Assembly (NCBI RefSeq): GCF_001663155.1
Contig: NZ_CP015963.1
Span: 744,001-808,000 of the forward strand
DNA length: 64,000 bases
Direction: 5' to 3'
Source of the DNA: Altererythrobacter ishigakiensis
GTDB taxonomy: Bacteria > Pseudomonadota > Alphaproteobacteria > Sphingomonadales > Sphingomonadaceae
Shown here: piece by piece, positions 39,195 through 48,606 of the stretch
How positions within the stretch are numbered: the first letter of the stretch is position 1
Layout: each line of letters opens with the position of its first letter
The notes under the pieces: generated by a model
Seen by the model: the letters and a program-made list of their open reading frames with translations, nothing else
Database searches by the model: none
What the model was told of the DNA's origin: nothing
Program-made: the position numbers and the translations under genes

Positions 39195-41351
39195 TCAGTC
39201 GACAGTACAGTCGTAGGTGACGGTCAACGAACCACCGTTCGGGATCGTACCGAGCGTTATGCCGCTCGTGAGACTACCGAATGTGAAGGATCCGGTTGGG
39301 ATGCCGTCGCCGCCGAATGTCAGCGGGTTGGTTGTTGGACAGGTGAGACCTGCGCCTGGCGTATCGGTAAGGACAGCGCCCGTTGCGGCATCAGGTCCAG
39401 CATTGCTGACTGTGATCGTGTAGGTTACCGTGTCACCTGAAGTTACTGTAGTGACACCGTTATCCTTAGTCACAGACAGGTCCACGACAGCGCCAACGAC
39501 AATTGTCACGGTTGCTGTATCGCAGTTGTCTGTGTCGGCAGCTTCGCAGATCTGGTAGGTAACCGAGTAGCTGCCTGGTGTTACGCCGCTTGGCACATCG
39601 ATCGTACCATCGGCATTGATCGTGACGCCAGTCAGACCGCCATCATTGGTGATGCTTGCAACCACATCGGTGTTAGCAAAGCCCGCACCGTTGAGCGTGT
39701 CATTGCCGAACACAGAAGCGGTTGTTCCGCCGGTTGATGGGATCGACGCCGATGAGAAATCATTGTCGTTCGCAACGATCGTATTGATCACAGTGACGGC
39801 TTCGTTGAGATCATCGCCTGTAGTGCCAGGGTCGGTCTGATCGCTAGTCGCAGCCGTCGTGGTGTTGGTGATCGTGCTACCCTCAGTGCCAGCGTTCACC
39901 GTACCTTCGATGGTCAGCGTAGCGCTTGCACCATCAGCCAGGCTCGGGATCGTCCAGACGCCCGTTCCTGCGACGTAAGAACCAGCTGTGACAAAGCCAT
40001 TGTTGCCTGTCGCAGTGAGACCAGCAGGCAGGCTGTCGGTCAGCGTAACATTGGTCGCGGTGTCACCGCCGTTGTTGGTCACAACAATCTGGAAGGTGAC
40101 TGTATCGCCAACTCCTGGCTCCGATGTGCTCGAAACAAGCGTCTTGACTGTTTGAAGATCAGCGACGCCACCAATTGTCACTTGGACATTTGCAGTATCG
40201 CAATTGTCTGGATCTGCAGTTTCACAAATCTCGTATGTGATTGTGTAGCTGCCTGGGGTAGCGCCGGATGGAATGGTTAGCGTACCATCGGCATTGATCG
40301 TGACGCCAGTCAGGCCCCCATCATTGGTGATGTTCGCCGAGACATCTCCGTTGGCGAAAGCGACACCGTTGATCGTATCATCGCTGAAGACGCTCGCCGT
40401 ATTACCACCTGTCGATGGAACCGAAGTAGCCGAGAAGTCATCGTCTCCAGCCACGATCGTATTGATCACAGTGACGGCTTCGTTGAGATCATCGCCTGTA
40501 GTGCCAGGGTCGGTCTGATCGCTAGTCGCAGCCGTCGTGGTGTTGGTGATCGTGCTACCCTCAGTGCCAGCGTTCACCGTACCTTCGATGGTCAGCGTAG
40601 CGCTTGCACCATCAGCCAGGCTCGGGATCGTCCAGACGCCCGTTCCTGCGACGTAAGAACCAGCTGTGACAAAGCCATTGTTGCCTGTCGCAGTGAGACC
40701 AGCAGGCAGGCTGTCGGTCAGCGTAACATTGGTCGCGGTGTCACCGCCGTTGTTGGTCACAACAATCTGGAAGGTGACTGTATCGCCAACTCCTGGCTCC
40801 GATGTGCTCGAAACAAGCGTCTTGACTGTTTGAAGATCAGCGACGCCGGCTACGAGAACCGTCGCAGTTGCTGTCGTGCAGTTCGTCGGGTTGGCTGCCT
40901 CACAGATCTGATAGGTAATGCTGTAGCTGCCTGGGGCGGTATCTGCCGGCACTGTCAGGGTGCCATTGGCGGCGATCGAAACGCCCGTTAGACCGCCATC
41001 GTTCGTTACTGTTGCAACGACATCGGTATTTGCGAAGCCTGCACCGTTCAAAGTGTCATTGGTGAAGACAGTCGCGGTCGATCCACCGCTAGAAAGGATG
41101 GGCGAACCTGAGAAATCATCATTTGTCGCAACAAGAGCTGCAAACACCGTATCGGTGTCTGTCGCGCTGTTGTTCGCTGAATTTGAATCGGTTGCACCGG
41201 CAGGGACGCCAATGGTCGCCGTGTTGACTGCTTGCTGTGCGAAGGCGGTACTCGGCACAGCCAGCGCGGCAAGTGGAATTGCCGTGCCAAGCAGCATAGA
41301 CAGGCGAACCTTTGTCGCCTTTGAAGCATAATTTTCCATAACGTTTTCCAT
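39195..41351 (-). CDS. DUF11 repeat surface protein with duplicated modules
   Basis: A 718-residue secreted protein; the signal peptide ends near AFA/QQ. Three Ig-like modules with Cys pairs (for example YQICEAANPTNCTTA) alternate with DUF11 domains (DTVTFQIVVTNNGGDTATNV). Two DUF11 segments are identical at DNA level over 395 bases. The C-terminal DUF11 domain ends GSLTVTYDCTVD and has a Cys early on, so a disulphide may close it. It is rich in Thr, Gly, Asn and Asp. Start ATG 41351 or 41339. Second gene of the four-gene operon, 15 bases after the first. Confidence 0.88.
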   Translation of the reverse strand: MENVMENYASKATKVRLSMLLGTAIPLAALAVPSTAFAQQAVNTATIGVPAGATDSNSANNSATDTDTVFAALVATNDDFSGSPILSSGGSTATVFTNDTLNGAGFANTDVVATVTNDGGLTGVSIAANGTLTVPADTAPGSYSITYQICEAANPTNCTTATATVLVAGVADLQTVKTLVSSTSEPGVGDTVTFQIVVTNNGGDTATNVTLTDSLPAGLTATGNNGFVTAGSYVAGTGVWTIPSLADGASATLTIEGTVNAGTEGSTITNTTTAATSDQTDPGTTGDDLNEAVTVINTIVAGDDDFSATSVPSTGGNTASVFSDDTINGVAFANGDVSANITNDGGLTGVTINADGTLTIPSGATPGSYTITYEICETADPDNCDTANVQVTIGGVADLQTVKTLVSSTSEPGVGDTVTFQIVVTNNGGDTATNVTLTDSLPAGLTATGNNGFVTAGSYVAGTGVWTIPSLADGASATLTIEGTVNAGTEGSTITNTTTAATSDQTDPGTTGDDLNEAVTVINTIVANDNDFSSASIPSTGGTTASVFGNDTLNGAGFANTDVVASITNDGGLTGVTINADGTIDVPSGVTPGSYSVTYQICEAADTDNCDTATVTIVVGAVVDLSVTKDNGVTTVTSGDTVTYTITVSNAGPDAATGAVLTDTPGAGLTCPTTNPLTFGGDGIPTGSFTFGSLTSGITLGTIPNGGSLTVTYDCTVD
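39775..40169. repeat. 395-bp direct repeat, copy 1
   Basis: Reads identical to 40453-40847 by eye, with a 678-base offset (226 codons). Identity stops sharply at both ends while the flanking module sequences differ, which suggests recent duplication or gene conversion. Recombination between copies would delete 226 codons in frame. Confidence 0.95.
40453..40847. repeat. 395-bp direct repeat, copy 2
   Basis: Partner of the repeat at 39775-40169. Each copy encodes one DUF11 domain plus the junction to the next Ig-like module of the same 718-residue surface protein. Confidence 0.95.
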
Positions 41352-41366
41352 GGCTTAAAGTCCCGA

Positions 41367-42830
41367 TTAGCTCACTAGGCATGAGTAGGTGAGTGTGGCC
41401 GATTGGCCGGTTGCAAGTATTCCGAGCGGGATCCCGCTCCCTAGGAGATCTGCGAAGGTGTAAGAGCCGGCGGGCACCCCATCGCCCGTGATGGTCACGG
41501 GTTGAGTGGCTTCGCAGGTGATGCCTGCGCCGGGCGTGTCGGTCACAACCGCGCCAGCAATTGGGTCAGGCCCGTTGTTGGTCACAGTCGTTGAGTAAGT
41601 TGTTGTGGTCCCAAACAGGACCTGAGTGGTCCCATTGGTCTTGGTGATCGCAAGGTCGACGTCAGCAGCGACTATCGTCACTGTGGCGGTGGCGACATCG
41701 CAGTCAGTCGGATCGGCGACGCTGCAAGTCTGGTAGTCAAAACTGTAGGTGCCTGGCAGTCCAAGCGATGTGATGCCTACATCCCCTGTAGCTGTATCAA
41801 AGCTCAGCTCTGCTGGCAGCGAAGACGACGATGCGACGGAGAGAGTAGTAGTGCTTGGTGTGGTTTGTGACCCGTCCAGCGAGTCGTTGTCATGAACATT
41901 CAGCACCGCAGGAATATCGAAATTCTGGTAAGTGACCGTGGAACTGTCGTTGTTGGCGGCAAGTCCTGTGATGTTTATCGTGACTGTCGAGGTGTAACTT
42001 GAACAGTCGGTCCCCGTGGCAGCGTATGTGAACGTATCAATGCCCGTGTAATCGCCGTCTGGGATGTAGGTGATTGTACCTCCTACATTGATTGTTGCCG
42101 TTCCATGCGACGGCGGACTTGTAATGATTGCAGTGGACCAATCGATCCGACTGCTGTCGTTCGCGTACGCGTCCACATTCACTGCGACATCAACGTCGGT
42201 TGCATCGTTGTCGCTCGATGTGAATGCTTGTCCGATCGCGAGCAGCGTATCTTTGGGATTGGAGGCTGCGCTGGAACTCGGGATGGTAGTGACGTTCAAG
42301 AACTCGACGTCGGTAATCGAAACGCCGGCGTCCGCAGCAATAGCGGAAAGATCTAAATTTAGATCGATACTGGTGTCATCTCCGCCATCGAACGGATTAA
42401 TTGCAATGGAGGTGCCCGAACTTGATGTGCCAATTCCTAAGGAAGTTCTGGGTCCCGTAATCTTGGTAGGAGACGTATCGTTCTTCCCTCGTTGGAGGTC
42501 GATCGCACCGACTGTGAATGGATCGCCTTGCAGGGTGATCACATAGGAGTAGTTTGCGAAACCATCATCGTCAGTGTCGAACAAGATCGAGATGTCAGAC
42601 GAATTGCCTCCAGGATTCGAAACTGGGTCCAGTTGGACCGACAGAGGCAGATCTGTGATTGAATTGGCTGAGCATGAGATCTCGATAGCGGTTAGGTCAG
42701 ACTGTTCCTGCTCATCATTGGGCCCGTCTCCATCTGAAGCGCCCACACTGCTACTCTGTGCCAACGCCATACTGGGGATCAGGGAGGTGCCCATAAGCAT
42801 GCACGCTGCGAGCCTCGCAGTTGCATTCAT
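41367..42830 (-). CDS. DUF11-family surface protein, first gene of the operon
   Basis: A 487-residue secreted protein with signal peptide ending MALA/QS. The N-terminal half is a domain with several acidic, possibly calcium-binding loops (FDTDDDGF, FDGGDDTS). An Ig-like module (INVGGTITYIPDGDYTGIDT), a Cys-pair module (TCSVADPTDCDVA) and a final DUF11 domain ending SATLTYSCLVS follow. That end is homologous to the end of the next protein. The ATG at 42830 is chosen for its GAAGGG ribosome site and because the signal peptide starts there; an upstream in-frame ATG would add 12 residues. Confidence 0.83.
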   Translation of the reverse strand: MNATARLAACMLMGTSLIPSMALAQSSSVGASDGDGPNDEQEQSDLTAIEISCSANSITDLPLSVQLDPVSNPGGNSSDISILFDTDDDGFANYSYVITLQGDPFTVGAIDLQRGKNDTSPTKITGPRTSLGIGTSSSGTSIAINPFDGGDDTSIDLNLDLSAIAADAGVSITDVEFLNVTTIPSSSAASNPKDTLLAIGQAFTSSDNDATDVDVAVNVDAYANDSSRIDWSTAIITSPPSHGTATINVGGTITYIPDGDYTGIDTFTYAATGTDCSSYTSTVTINITGLAANNDSSTVTYQNFDIPAVLNVHDNDSLDGSQTTPSTTTLSVASSSSLPAELSFDTATGDVGITSLGLPGTYSFDYQTCSVADPTDCDVATATVTIVAADVDLAITKTNGTTQVLFGTTTTYSTTVTNNGPDPIAGAVVTDTPGAGITCEATQPVTITGDGVPAGSYTFADLLGSGIPLGILATGQSATLTYSCLVS

Positions 42831-43268
42831 CACCCTTCTTTTCCGCAAGATGGAAAATCCCGACACCGTTAATTCCCATAGTTAATCACTACGGGCGATT
42901 TCGTAGATCGAGGTAAATAGGTGGTTAAGAAGTCCTACTTCTTTGGGTGACCAAGTTTAAGAAATCTGATCGAAAACCATCCCAGAAGGCAAAAATACAT
43001 AATAAAACCAGTATGATAAGGTCTATTCAGCATCTAACTTGGCGTTAACCATGACTTTCGCCATTGGTAAAGGTTCGGTCATGAAATGCCTCGACCTTCA
43101 CAAGCTTTTAACCTTCGTTGGAGGTGATTTAGGCCGAATTCTGCAAAGTTGATGGTGGTAAAACTTGGCTCGCTGTTTCACCAACTGGTAACCTGCAATC
43201 CGGACGAGAAACACTTGTCACTTAGGCTGCGAAGCGGCATGCGAGCTATGTGAGAGGAGTCGTAGTTT
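42831..43268. other. Divergent intergenic region before the DUF11 operon and the CoA-transferase
   Basis: About 438 bases with no convincing gene. AAGAAGT-CCT-ACTTCTT (42927-42943) is a perfect inverted repeat with a 3-base loop about 97 bases upstream of the DUF11 operon, either a leader hairpin or an operator. TTAACCAT (43045-43052) matches a CtrA half-site. No -24/-12 sigma-54 element was found. Confidence 0.5.
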
Positions 43269-44351
43269 ATGTCGCTATCAAATGGTCCATTAACCGGTCT
43301 TAGAGTTGTTGAGTTCGTAGGGATCGGGCCTGGCCCCCATGTGGCGATGTTGCTGGCCGATCTGGGCGCAGAAGTTGTCAGGATCGAGCGCCAGGGCGGT
43401 CAAATCATGAACCCGGTGGTTGAACGCGCGCGGCATCGGGTCGCGGTCGATGTGAAATCAGACGAAGGCAAGAAATTCTGCCGCGACGCGGTGGCTAAGG
43501 CCGATGTCCTGCTGGAAGGGTTTCGCCCGGGCGTCATGGAGCGCCTTGGCATGGGTCCAGATGAGATGCTCTCGATCAATGAGCGACTGGTCTATGCCCG
43601 CATGACTGGCTGGGGTCAGGAAGGCCCGATGGCGCAGGCTGCCGGTCACGATATCAACTACATCGCAATCACCGGTGCGCTTTCTGCTGTCGGTAAGGCC
43701 GGTGGAACAGCGACCCCGCCGCAAAACCTTGTCGGCGATTTTGGCGGGGGCTCAATGTATTGTGCGTTTGGTATTCTTGCAGCGCTTTATGAGCGCGAAC
43801 GTTCGGGCAAAGGCCAAGTCGTCGACGCGGCCATTGTGGATGGTGCGACAAGTCTGATGAGCTTCTTCTTCGGTGTGCGGTCTCGACCGTATCTCACGAC
43901 AGAACGTGGGCAAGGCATGCTCAGCGGCGCGGCGCATTTCTATCGGTGTTATGAATGCGCTGACGGGAAGGAAATTTCAGTCGGCGCGATTGAACCCCAG
44001 TTCTACGCCGAGCTTCTTGAGAAGGCAGATGCTCCGCCTGAATTGCGCGAAGGGCAAATGGATCCGCGCAATTGGGATGACTATACCGGTAAACTTGCAG
44101 CGCTGTTCAAGACCAAGAGCCAGTCTGAATGGAGCGAACTTCTGGAAGGAAGCGACGCTTGTTTTGCACCAGTCCTGTCGCTTGATGAGGCGCGCGACCA
44201 TCCGCATATGAAAGCGCGCGGGGCATATGAAGAGCGCGATGGCATTTGGCACACCGCACCGGCGCCACGCTTCAGCCGAACTCCCGGCACGATCCGTGAT
44301 AGCGCTGAGGATGGTGCAGACGTCGTGGCACGCTGGAACAGAGAAGGGTAG
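43269..44351 (+). CDS. CaiB/BaiF CoA-transferase family, alpha-methylacyl-CoA racemase-like
   Basis: A 360-residue cytoplasmic class III CoA-transferase-fold enzyme. The start [20 protein letters not shown] and [12 protein letters not shown] follow the alpha-methylacyl-CoA racemase pattern. The catalytic His and Asp of the mycobacterial racemase correspond to His127 (AGHDINY) and Asp157 (VGDFGGG), so racemisation of 2-methyl branched acyl-CoA is more likely than CoA transfer. AGGAG lies 11 bases before the ATG. A MaoC hydratase follows after five bases, so they probably act in one acyl-CoA breakdown pathway. Confidence 0.9.
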   Translation: MSLSNGPLTGLRVVEFVGIGPGPHVAMLLADLGAEVVRIERQGGQIMNPVVERARHRVAVDVKSDEGKKFCRDAVAKADVLLEGFRPGVMERLGMGPDEMLSINERLVYARMTGWGQEGPMAQAAGHDINYIAITGALSAVGKAGGTATPPQNLVGDFGGGSMYCAFGILAALYERERSGKGQVVDAAIVDGATSLMSFFFGVRSRPYLTTERGQGMLSGAAHFYRCYECADGKEISVGAIEPQFYAELLEKADAPPELREGQMDPRNWDDYTGKLAALFKTKSQSEWSELLEGSDACFAPVLSLDEARDHPHMKARGAYEERDGIWHTAPAPRFSRTPGTIRDSAEDGADVVARWNREG

Positions 44352-44356
44352 AGGCC

Positions 44357-44809
44357 GTGGCGGGTAGATACTTTGATGAATGGCAAGTCGGTGACCGGAT
44401 CCAGCATGAGATTCGCCGCACTGTAACTGAGACCGACAATCTGTTGTTCTCGACCATGACTCACAATCCGCAACCGCTCCACTTGGATATCGAAGCGGCC
44501 AAGGAGAGCGGTTTCGGGCAGATCTTAGTCAATTCTACCTTCACTTTTTCGCTGCTGGTTGGGCTTTCGGTCGGAGACACGACGCTAGGCACGCTGGTCG
44601 CCAATCTTGGCTTCAACAATGTCGTGACGCCCAAGCCGGTTTTCATCGGCGACACATTGCGAGCGTCGAGCGAAGTGAAGGAGTTGCGGGAGAGCAAATC
44701 GCGCCCGGAAGCGGGAATCGTTACCTTCATACACGAGATGCACAACCAGCGGGACGAAGTGGTGTGCCGCTGTGAACGCTCTGCCTTGTTGCTGCGCAGC
44801 TCAGGCTGA
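44357..44809 (+). CDS. MaoC-family acyl-CoA hydratase
   Basis: A 150-residue hot-dog fold protein expected to hydrate an enoyl-CoA. It begins with [20 protein letters not shown] and has the active-site segment [19 protein letters not shown], as in mesaconyl-CoA hydratase-like members. GTG is the start, preceded by an imperfect purine stretch, five bases after the racemase stop. The acyl substrate cannot be named with confidence. Confidence 0.9.
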   Translation: MAGRYFDEWQVGDRIQHEIRRTVTETDNLLFSTMTHNPQPLHLDIEAAKESGFGQILVNSTFTFSLLVGLSVGDTTLGTLVANLGFNNVVTPKPVFIGDTLRASSEVKELRESKSRPEAGIVTFIHEMHNQRDEVVCRCERSALLLRSSG

Positions 44810-44821
44810 CGCTACGGCAAA

Positions 44822-44836
44822 GGCGGGCTGACCGCC
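44822..44836 (+). terminator. Possible weak terminator after the MaoC gene
   Basis: GGCGG-GCTGA-CCGCC hairpin followed by TCTCTCTT, between the MaoC gene and the DUF3604 lipoprotein gene. The stem is only 5 bp. Confidence 0.4.
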
Positions 44837-44897
44837 TCTCTCTTGACGCATTCCCCCTGATGCGCGCACACTCCTGCATTGGAGAGGGAGAGAGCGC

Positions 44898-46832
44898 ATG
44901 CACAAGCAGGCTGGGCGATATATTCTATTGGGGGCCGTAACGTTCGCACTGGCTGCTTGCAGTCAAGGCGTTGATGATGATCAGACGGGAACCGGTGAAG
45001 GAACGATTGATCTCGCAGAGTTTCCCGATCGGCCCTATTGGGGCGACACTCACCTTCACACCGATCAGTCAGTCGATGCATTTGGTTTCGGCGTTCGGTT
45101 GGGCCCAGAAGAGGCTCTCCGCTTCGCCAGTGGCGAGGAAGTCACATCGACAAGTGGCATCAAGGCGAAGCTCGAGCGCCCACTCGATTTTCTTGTGATC
45201 GCAGACCATAGCGACGGCTTCAATTCAATGCGCGCTTTGTATGATGCGCCGCGCTTGGGTGTAGTTGCATTGCGCGACGAAACGATGCTTCGCTGGTATG
45301 ACATGATGCACGAAAGCCCACGGCAGTCGCAACTGGCGGCTGGTGAGATTGTGGCTGCAGCCGCAGCTGGTACAATCCCTGAAGCGATGCGCGATCGTAT
45401 TGGCGACCCGGAGATCATGCGCGACAACTGGACCGCGCATCTGGAAACCCTTGATCGCTACAATAAGCCAGGCAAGTTCACAGCCTTCGCCGGATACGAA
45501 TGGACATTGATGCCATCTGGCAACAACCTGCACCGAGTGGTGATGTTCCGCGACGGGTTCGATAAGGTAAGCAAGGTCTTACCGTTCCCAGGAGTCGGCG
45601 ATTGGCCGGTCGAACAATTGTGGGATCATATGGATGGCTACGAACGAGAAACGGGCGGACAAGTACTTGCGATCCCGCATAACTCTAACCTTTCCAATGG
45701 ATTGATGTTCGAGCTAACGATGCCGGGCGGTGGACCGATGACCGCTGAATATGCGCGACGCCGTGCAAGCCGAGAACCGGTGGTGGAAGCGACGCAGATA
45801 AAGGGCGACAGCGAAAGCCATCCCTTTCTCTCACCAAACGACGAATTTGCCGGCTTCGGCGATAAAGGTTGGGACATCGGTAACCTTGATGTGTCACTGC
45901 CATCAACTCCCCAGATGCACAGCGGGAGCTACATTCGCGAAGCGCTTAAGCGTGGCTTGACGCTAGAGGATAAGCTTGGCGTGAATCCCTATGCCTTTGG
46001 CATGGTGGGTTCGACGGACAGCCATACTGCCTTTGCAACAGGTGATGAGGACAACTTTTTCGGCAAACACACAGGGAACGAGCCGAACGACAAGCACCGC
46101 TCTATTAAACAGCAAAACCTCGGGACGCGAGAGGGGCGGTTTGGTTGGCATTATCTGGCCGGCGGTTATGCCGCCGCATGGGCGCGCGGCAACACGCGTG
46201 CAGAGATCTTTGACGCGTTCAAGCGGCGCGAAGTCTATGCCACCACCGGCCCGCGCATGATCGTGCGCATGTTTGGCGGGTTTGATTTCTCTGAGGATGA
46301 CTGGGACGGAGACTGGGTGCGCGCCGGTTATACGCGCGGGGTGCCGATGGGCGGAGAACTGGAGAGTCGAAGCAAGGCACCCACATTCCTGATCTCTGCA
46401 TTAAAAGATCCCGACGGAGCCAATCTTGATCGCGTGCAGATGGTGAAAGGCTGGATCGATAGCTCGGGTGAACTGCAGGAGCGGGTCTACGATGTCGCTT
46501 GGAGCGATATGGAGGAACGTGTCCGCGTGGGCGGCAAAGTGCCTGCGGTTGGCGATACGGTGGATCGTGCGACGGCCACGTATACCAATGATATTGGCGC
46601 TGCTGAGTTGAGAGCTACGTGGACCGACCCTGACTTTGCGAGAGGGCAGCGAGCTTTCTATTATCTGAGAGTGATTGAAATCCCGACACCGCGCTGGACA
46701 TTGTTCGATGCCGTTCGTTTCGGGATTGAACTGCCTGCTGAGGCTATGGCGGATGCAGTAGCGCAAGAACGCGCTTACTCCTCGCCGATCTGGCTGAAGC
46801 CAGCACCACCAGCGATAATGGAGGAGCAGTGA
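44898..46832 (+). CDS. DUF3604 lipoprotein, PHP-like metal hydrolase fold
   Basis: A 644-residue periplasmic lipoprotein (lipobox ALAAC at residues 17-21) of the DUF3604 family. The start of the domain, YWGDTHLHTDQSVDA, is a metal-binding His motif as in PHP phosphoesterases. Further metal-ligand-like segments are FLVIADHSDGF, LAIPHNSNLSNG and GMVGSTDSHTAF. Activity of this family has not been clearly defined as far as I know. GGAGAGGG-type ribosome site precedes the ATG. First of a three-gene unit with overlapping stop/start codons. Confidence 0.9.
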   Translation: MHKQAGRYILLGAVTFALAACSQGVDDDQTGTGEGTIDLAEFPDRPYWGDTHLHTDQSVDAFGFGVRLGPEEALRFASGEEVTSTSGIKAKLERPLDFLVIADHSDGFNSMRALYDAPRLGVVALRDETMLRWYDMMHESPRQSQLAAGEIVAAAAAGTIPEAMRDRIGDPEIMRDNWTAHLETLDRYNKPGKFTAFAGYEWTLMPSGNNLHRVVMFRDGFDKVSKVLPFPGVGDWPVEQLWDHMDGYERETGGQVLAIPHNSNLSNGLMFELTMPGGGPMTAEYARRRASREPVVEATQIKGDSESHPFLSPNDEFAGFGDKGWDIGNLDVSLPSTPQMHSGSYIREALKRGLTLEDKLGVNPYAFGMVGSTDSHTAFATGDEDNFFGKHTGNEPNDKHRSIKQQNLGTREGRFGWHYLAGGYAAAWARGNTRAEIFDAFKRREVYATTGPRMIVRMFGGFDFSEDDWDGDWVRAGYTRGVPMGGELESRSKAPTFLISALKDPDGANLDRVQMVKGWIDSSGELQERVYDVAWSDMEERVRVGGKVPAVGDTVDRATATYTNDIGAAELRATWTDPDFARGQRAFYYLRVIEIPTPRWTLFDAVRFGIELPAEAMADAVAQERAYSSPIWLKPAPPAIMEEQ

Positions 46833-47638
46833 CGCTTCAAAGCTGGGCGCGCGAGCCTCTCGTCCATTTCCTGATTGGCGGGGTTGTCATATACGCTGTG
46901 CTTACGTTGCGCGGCGGTGATGTTGATCCGGCGAGCCGTTCGATTGTCATTGATCGGGACCAGCAGGCGCAGATTGCGCTGGTGTTCGAGCGGACGATGA
47001 ACCGCCCGCCAACCGATGCAGAGCTTGATGCGCAGATCGAACGCTTTATCCGCGATGAGGTTCTCTATCGTGAGGCCTTGCGGCTGGGACTCGACCAAGG
47101 CGACGCGGTGGTGCGCCGCCGGATGGCGCAAAAGATGGATATCCTGGCGAGCTCGCAAGCCGAGACTGTCCAGCCTTCGGAACAGACTTTGCGCACGCAT
47201 TATGAAGCGAACCCTGAGGCCTTCGCGAACCAAGTCGCTTACACCCTAGATCAGCTCTGGTTTGAAGAAAGACCAGTGGCGCAGAGCATATTGCTACGGA
47301 TTGACGAGACAGGTGATTGGGAATCTCTCGGGCAAGAGATCAGCCTGCCCACTTCGATTGAGAGTACGGCGCGAGATGAGCTTGCCGCTCGTTTTGGTCA
47401 GCAATTTATGCAGGAAATCGATAGACTTGATCTTGGCGAGGGCTGGCAAGGACCGATCAGTTCCGGTTTTGGCTGGCATTTGGTCCGTTTGCGAGCCCGT
47501 GATGCCTCTGAAATACCGGAATTCGATGACGTGCGGCAAGAGGTCGAAAGCCACTGGCGCACGCAAACCATCGCGCAGCGAAAGGCCGATGCTTACCAGC
47601 TGTTGCGCGATGCCTATAGCGTGACGATCGAAAATTGA
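46829..47638 (+). CDS. Membrane-anchored parvulin-type peptidyl-prolyl isomerase
   Basis: A 269-residue protein with one N-terminal membrane helix (LVHFLIGGVVIYAVLTL), a SurA-like helical N-region (RPPTDAELDAQIERFIRDEV) and a C-terminal rotamase-like domain (GWQGPISSGFGWHLVRLRAR). The GWHLV motif is typical of parvulins, though the domain is compact and may serve only as a chaperone. GTG start overlaps the DUF3604 stop as GTGA with GGAGGAG upstream. It probably helps fold the lipoprotein or the transporter on either side. Confidence 0.88.
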   Translation: MTLQSWAREPLVHFLIGGVVIYAVLTLRGGDVDPASRSIVIDRDQQAQIALVFERTMNRPPTDAELDAQIERFIRDEVLYREALRLGLDQGDAVVRRRMAQKMDILASSQAETVQPSEQTLRTHYEANPEAFANQVAYTLDQLWFEERPVAQSILLRIDETGDWESLGQEISLPTSIESTARDELAARFGQQFMQEIDRLDLGEGWQGPISSGFGWHLVRLRARDASEIPEFDDVRQEVESHWRTQTIAQRKADAYQLLRDAYSVTIEN

Positions 47639-48606
47639 GATTTCTGCTGCTTTTAATCGCTGCTTTCTTCGCTGCGACCCCAGCGGTTGCAGACGAAATC
47701 CGACCTTTCTCCGTCGAGTTTTCCGAACAGAGTGACAGCTATTGGACACTAGATTGGAAGCAGCCAGTCTCGGCGCTCAATGGGACAGAAATCATACTAC
47801 CGGAACTGCCGAAGAGCTGTGCGGTCGAAGGCGATCCCGTGGTGAGAACTGTCAACCTTGCCTACATCGGGCATGCAAAGGTCTTGTGCGAGGGAGACAT
47901 TGCTGGAGAGACAATCGCACTTCCGCAGTTGTTAGGTGGCGCAGATGCATTGGTGCGCGTGTTGCCGCTTGAAGAACCCGTGCAAACCTATCGGCTCACT
48001 GCAAGTGAATCATCGGCAAGAATAGTTGCTCAGCCTGGCACTATGCAGGTGTTCTGGACGTATCTCATGATTGGCGCAGAACACATTCTGTTGGGCTGGG
48101 ATCATTTGCTCTTCGTCATCGCGCTAGTACTATTGGTACAAAGGGGGTGGGCGGTGGTCAAAGCCGCGACCGCTTTTACCGTCGCGCATTCGATTACTTT
48201 GGTTGCATCCACACTTGGCTATGCCGGCCTACCGCAAGGACCGGTGGAAGCGCTGATTGCGCTGTCGATCATCTTCCTTGCAGTTGAACTCACCAAAGCA
48301 GGCAGCGAGACATGGACGCGGCGTTGGCCGTGGATCGTAGCTTTTGCATTTGGGCTGCTTCACGGATTTGGCTTTGCCGGAGCCTTGCGGGAGATTGGCT
48401 TACCAGAAGGCGAAGTTCCTGCCGCGCTGTTAGCATTCAACCTCGGCGTTGAGGCAGGCCAATTGCTGGTTATCGCGGCCGTGCTTGTTTTGCTCGCAGC
48501 CATTCAAAGGCTGGTGCCAAAGGCTGAAGCACCCGCGCTGAAATTCACGACCTATGCGATAGGAATAACCGCGGCCTACTGGCTGGTGGACCGTGTCGTT
48601 TCGTGA
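47635..48606 (+). CDS. HupE/UreJ-family membrane protein
   Basis: A 323-residue protein with a signal peptide (cleavage near AVA/DE) and an extracytoplasmic domain of about 120 residues. Six to seven membrane helices follow with the HupE/UreJ_2 signatures GAEHILLGWDHLLFV, FTVAHSITL and FGLLHGFGFAGAL. The conserved His residues suggest transport of a transition metal, but this is family-level inference. The start is TTG, overlapping the isomerase stop as TTGA, which is rare. Its 3' end overlaps the convergent efflux gene by 31 bases. Confidence 0.88.
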   Translation: MRFLLLLIAAFFAATPAVADEIRPFSVEFSEQSDSYWTLDWKQPVSALNGTEIILPELPKSCAVEGDPVVRTVNLAYIGHAKVLCEGDIAGETIALPQLLGGADALVRVLPLEEPVQTYRLTASESSARIVAQPGTMQVFWTYLMIGAEHILLGWDHLLFVIALVLLVQRGWAVVKAATAFTVAHSITLVASTLGYAGLPQGPVEALIALSIIFLAVELTKAGSETWTRRWPWIVAFAFGLLHGFGFAGALREIGLPEGEVPAALLAFNLGVEAGQLLVIAAVLVLLAAIQRLVPKAEAPALKFTTYAIGITAAYWLVDRVVS

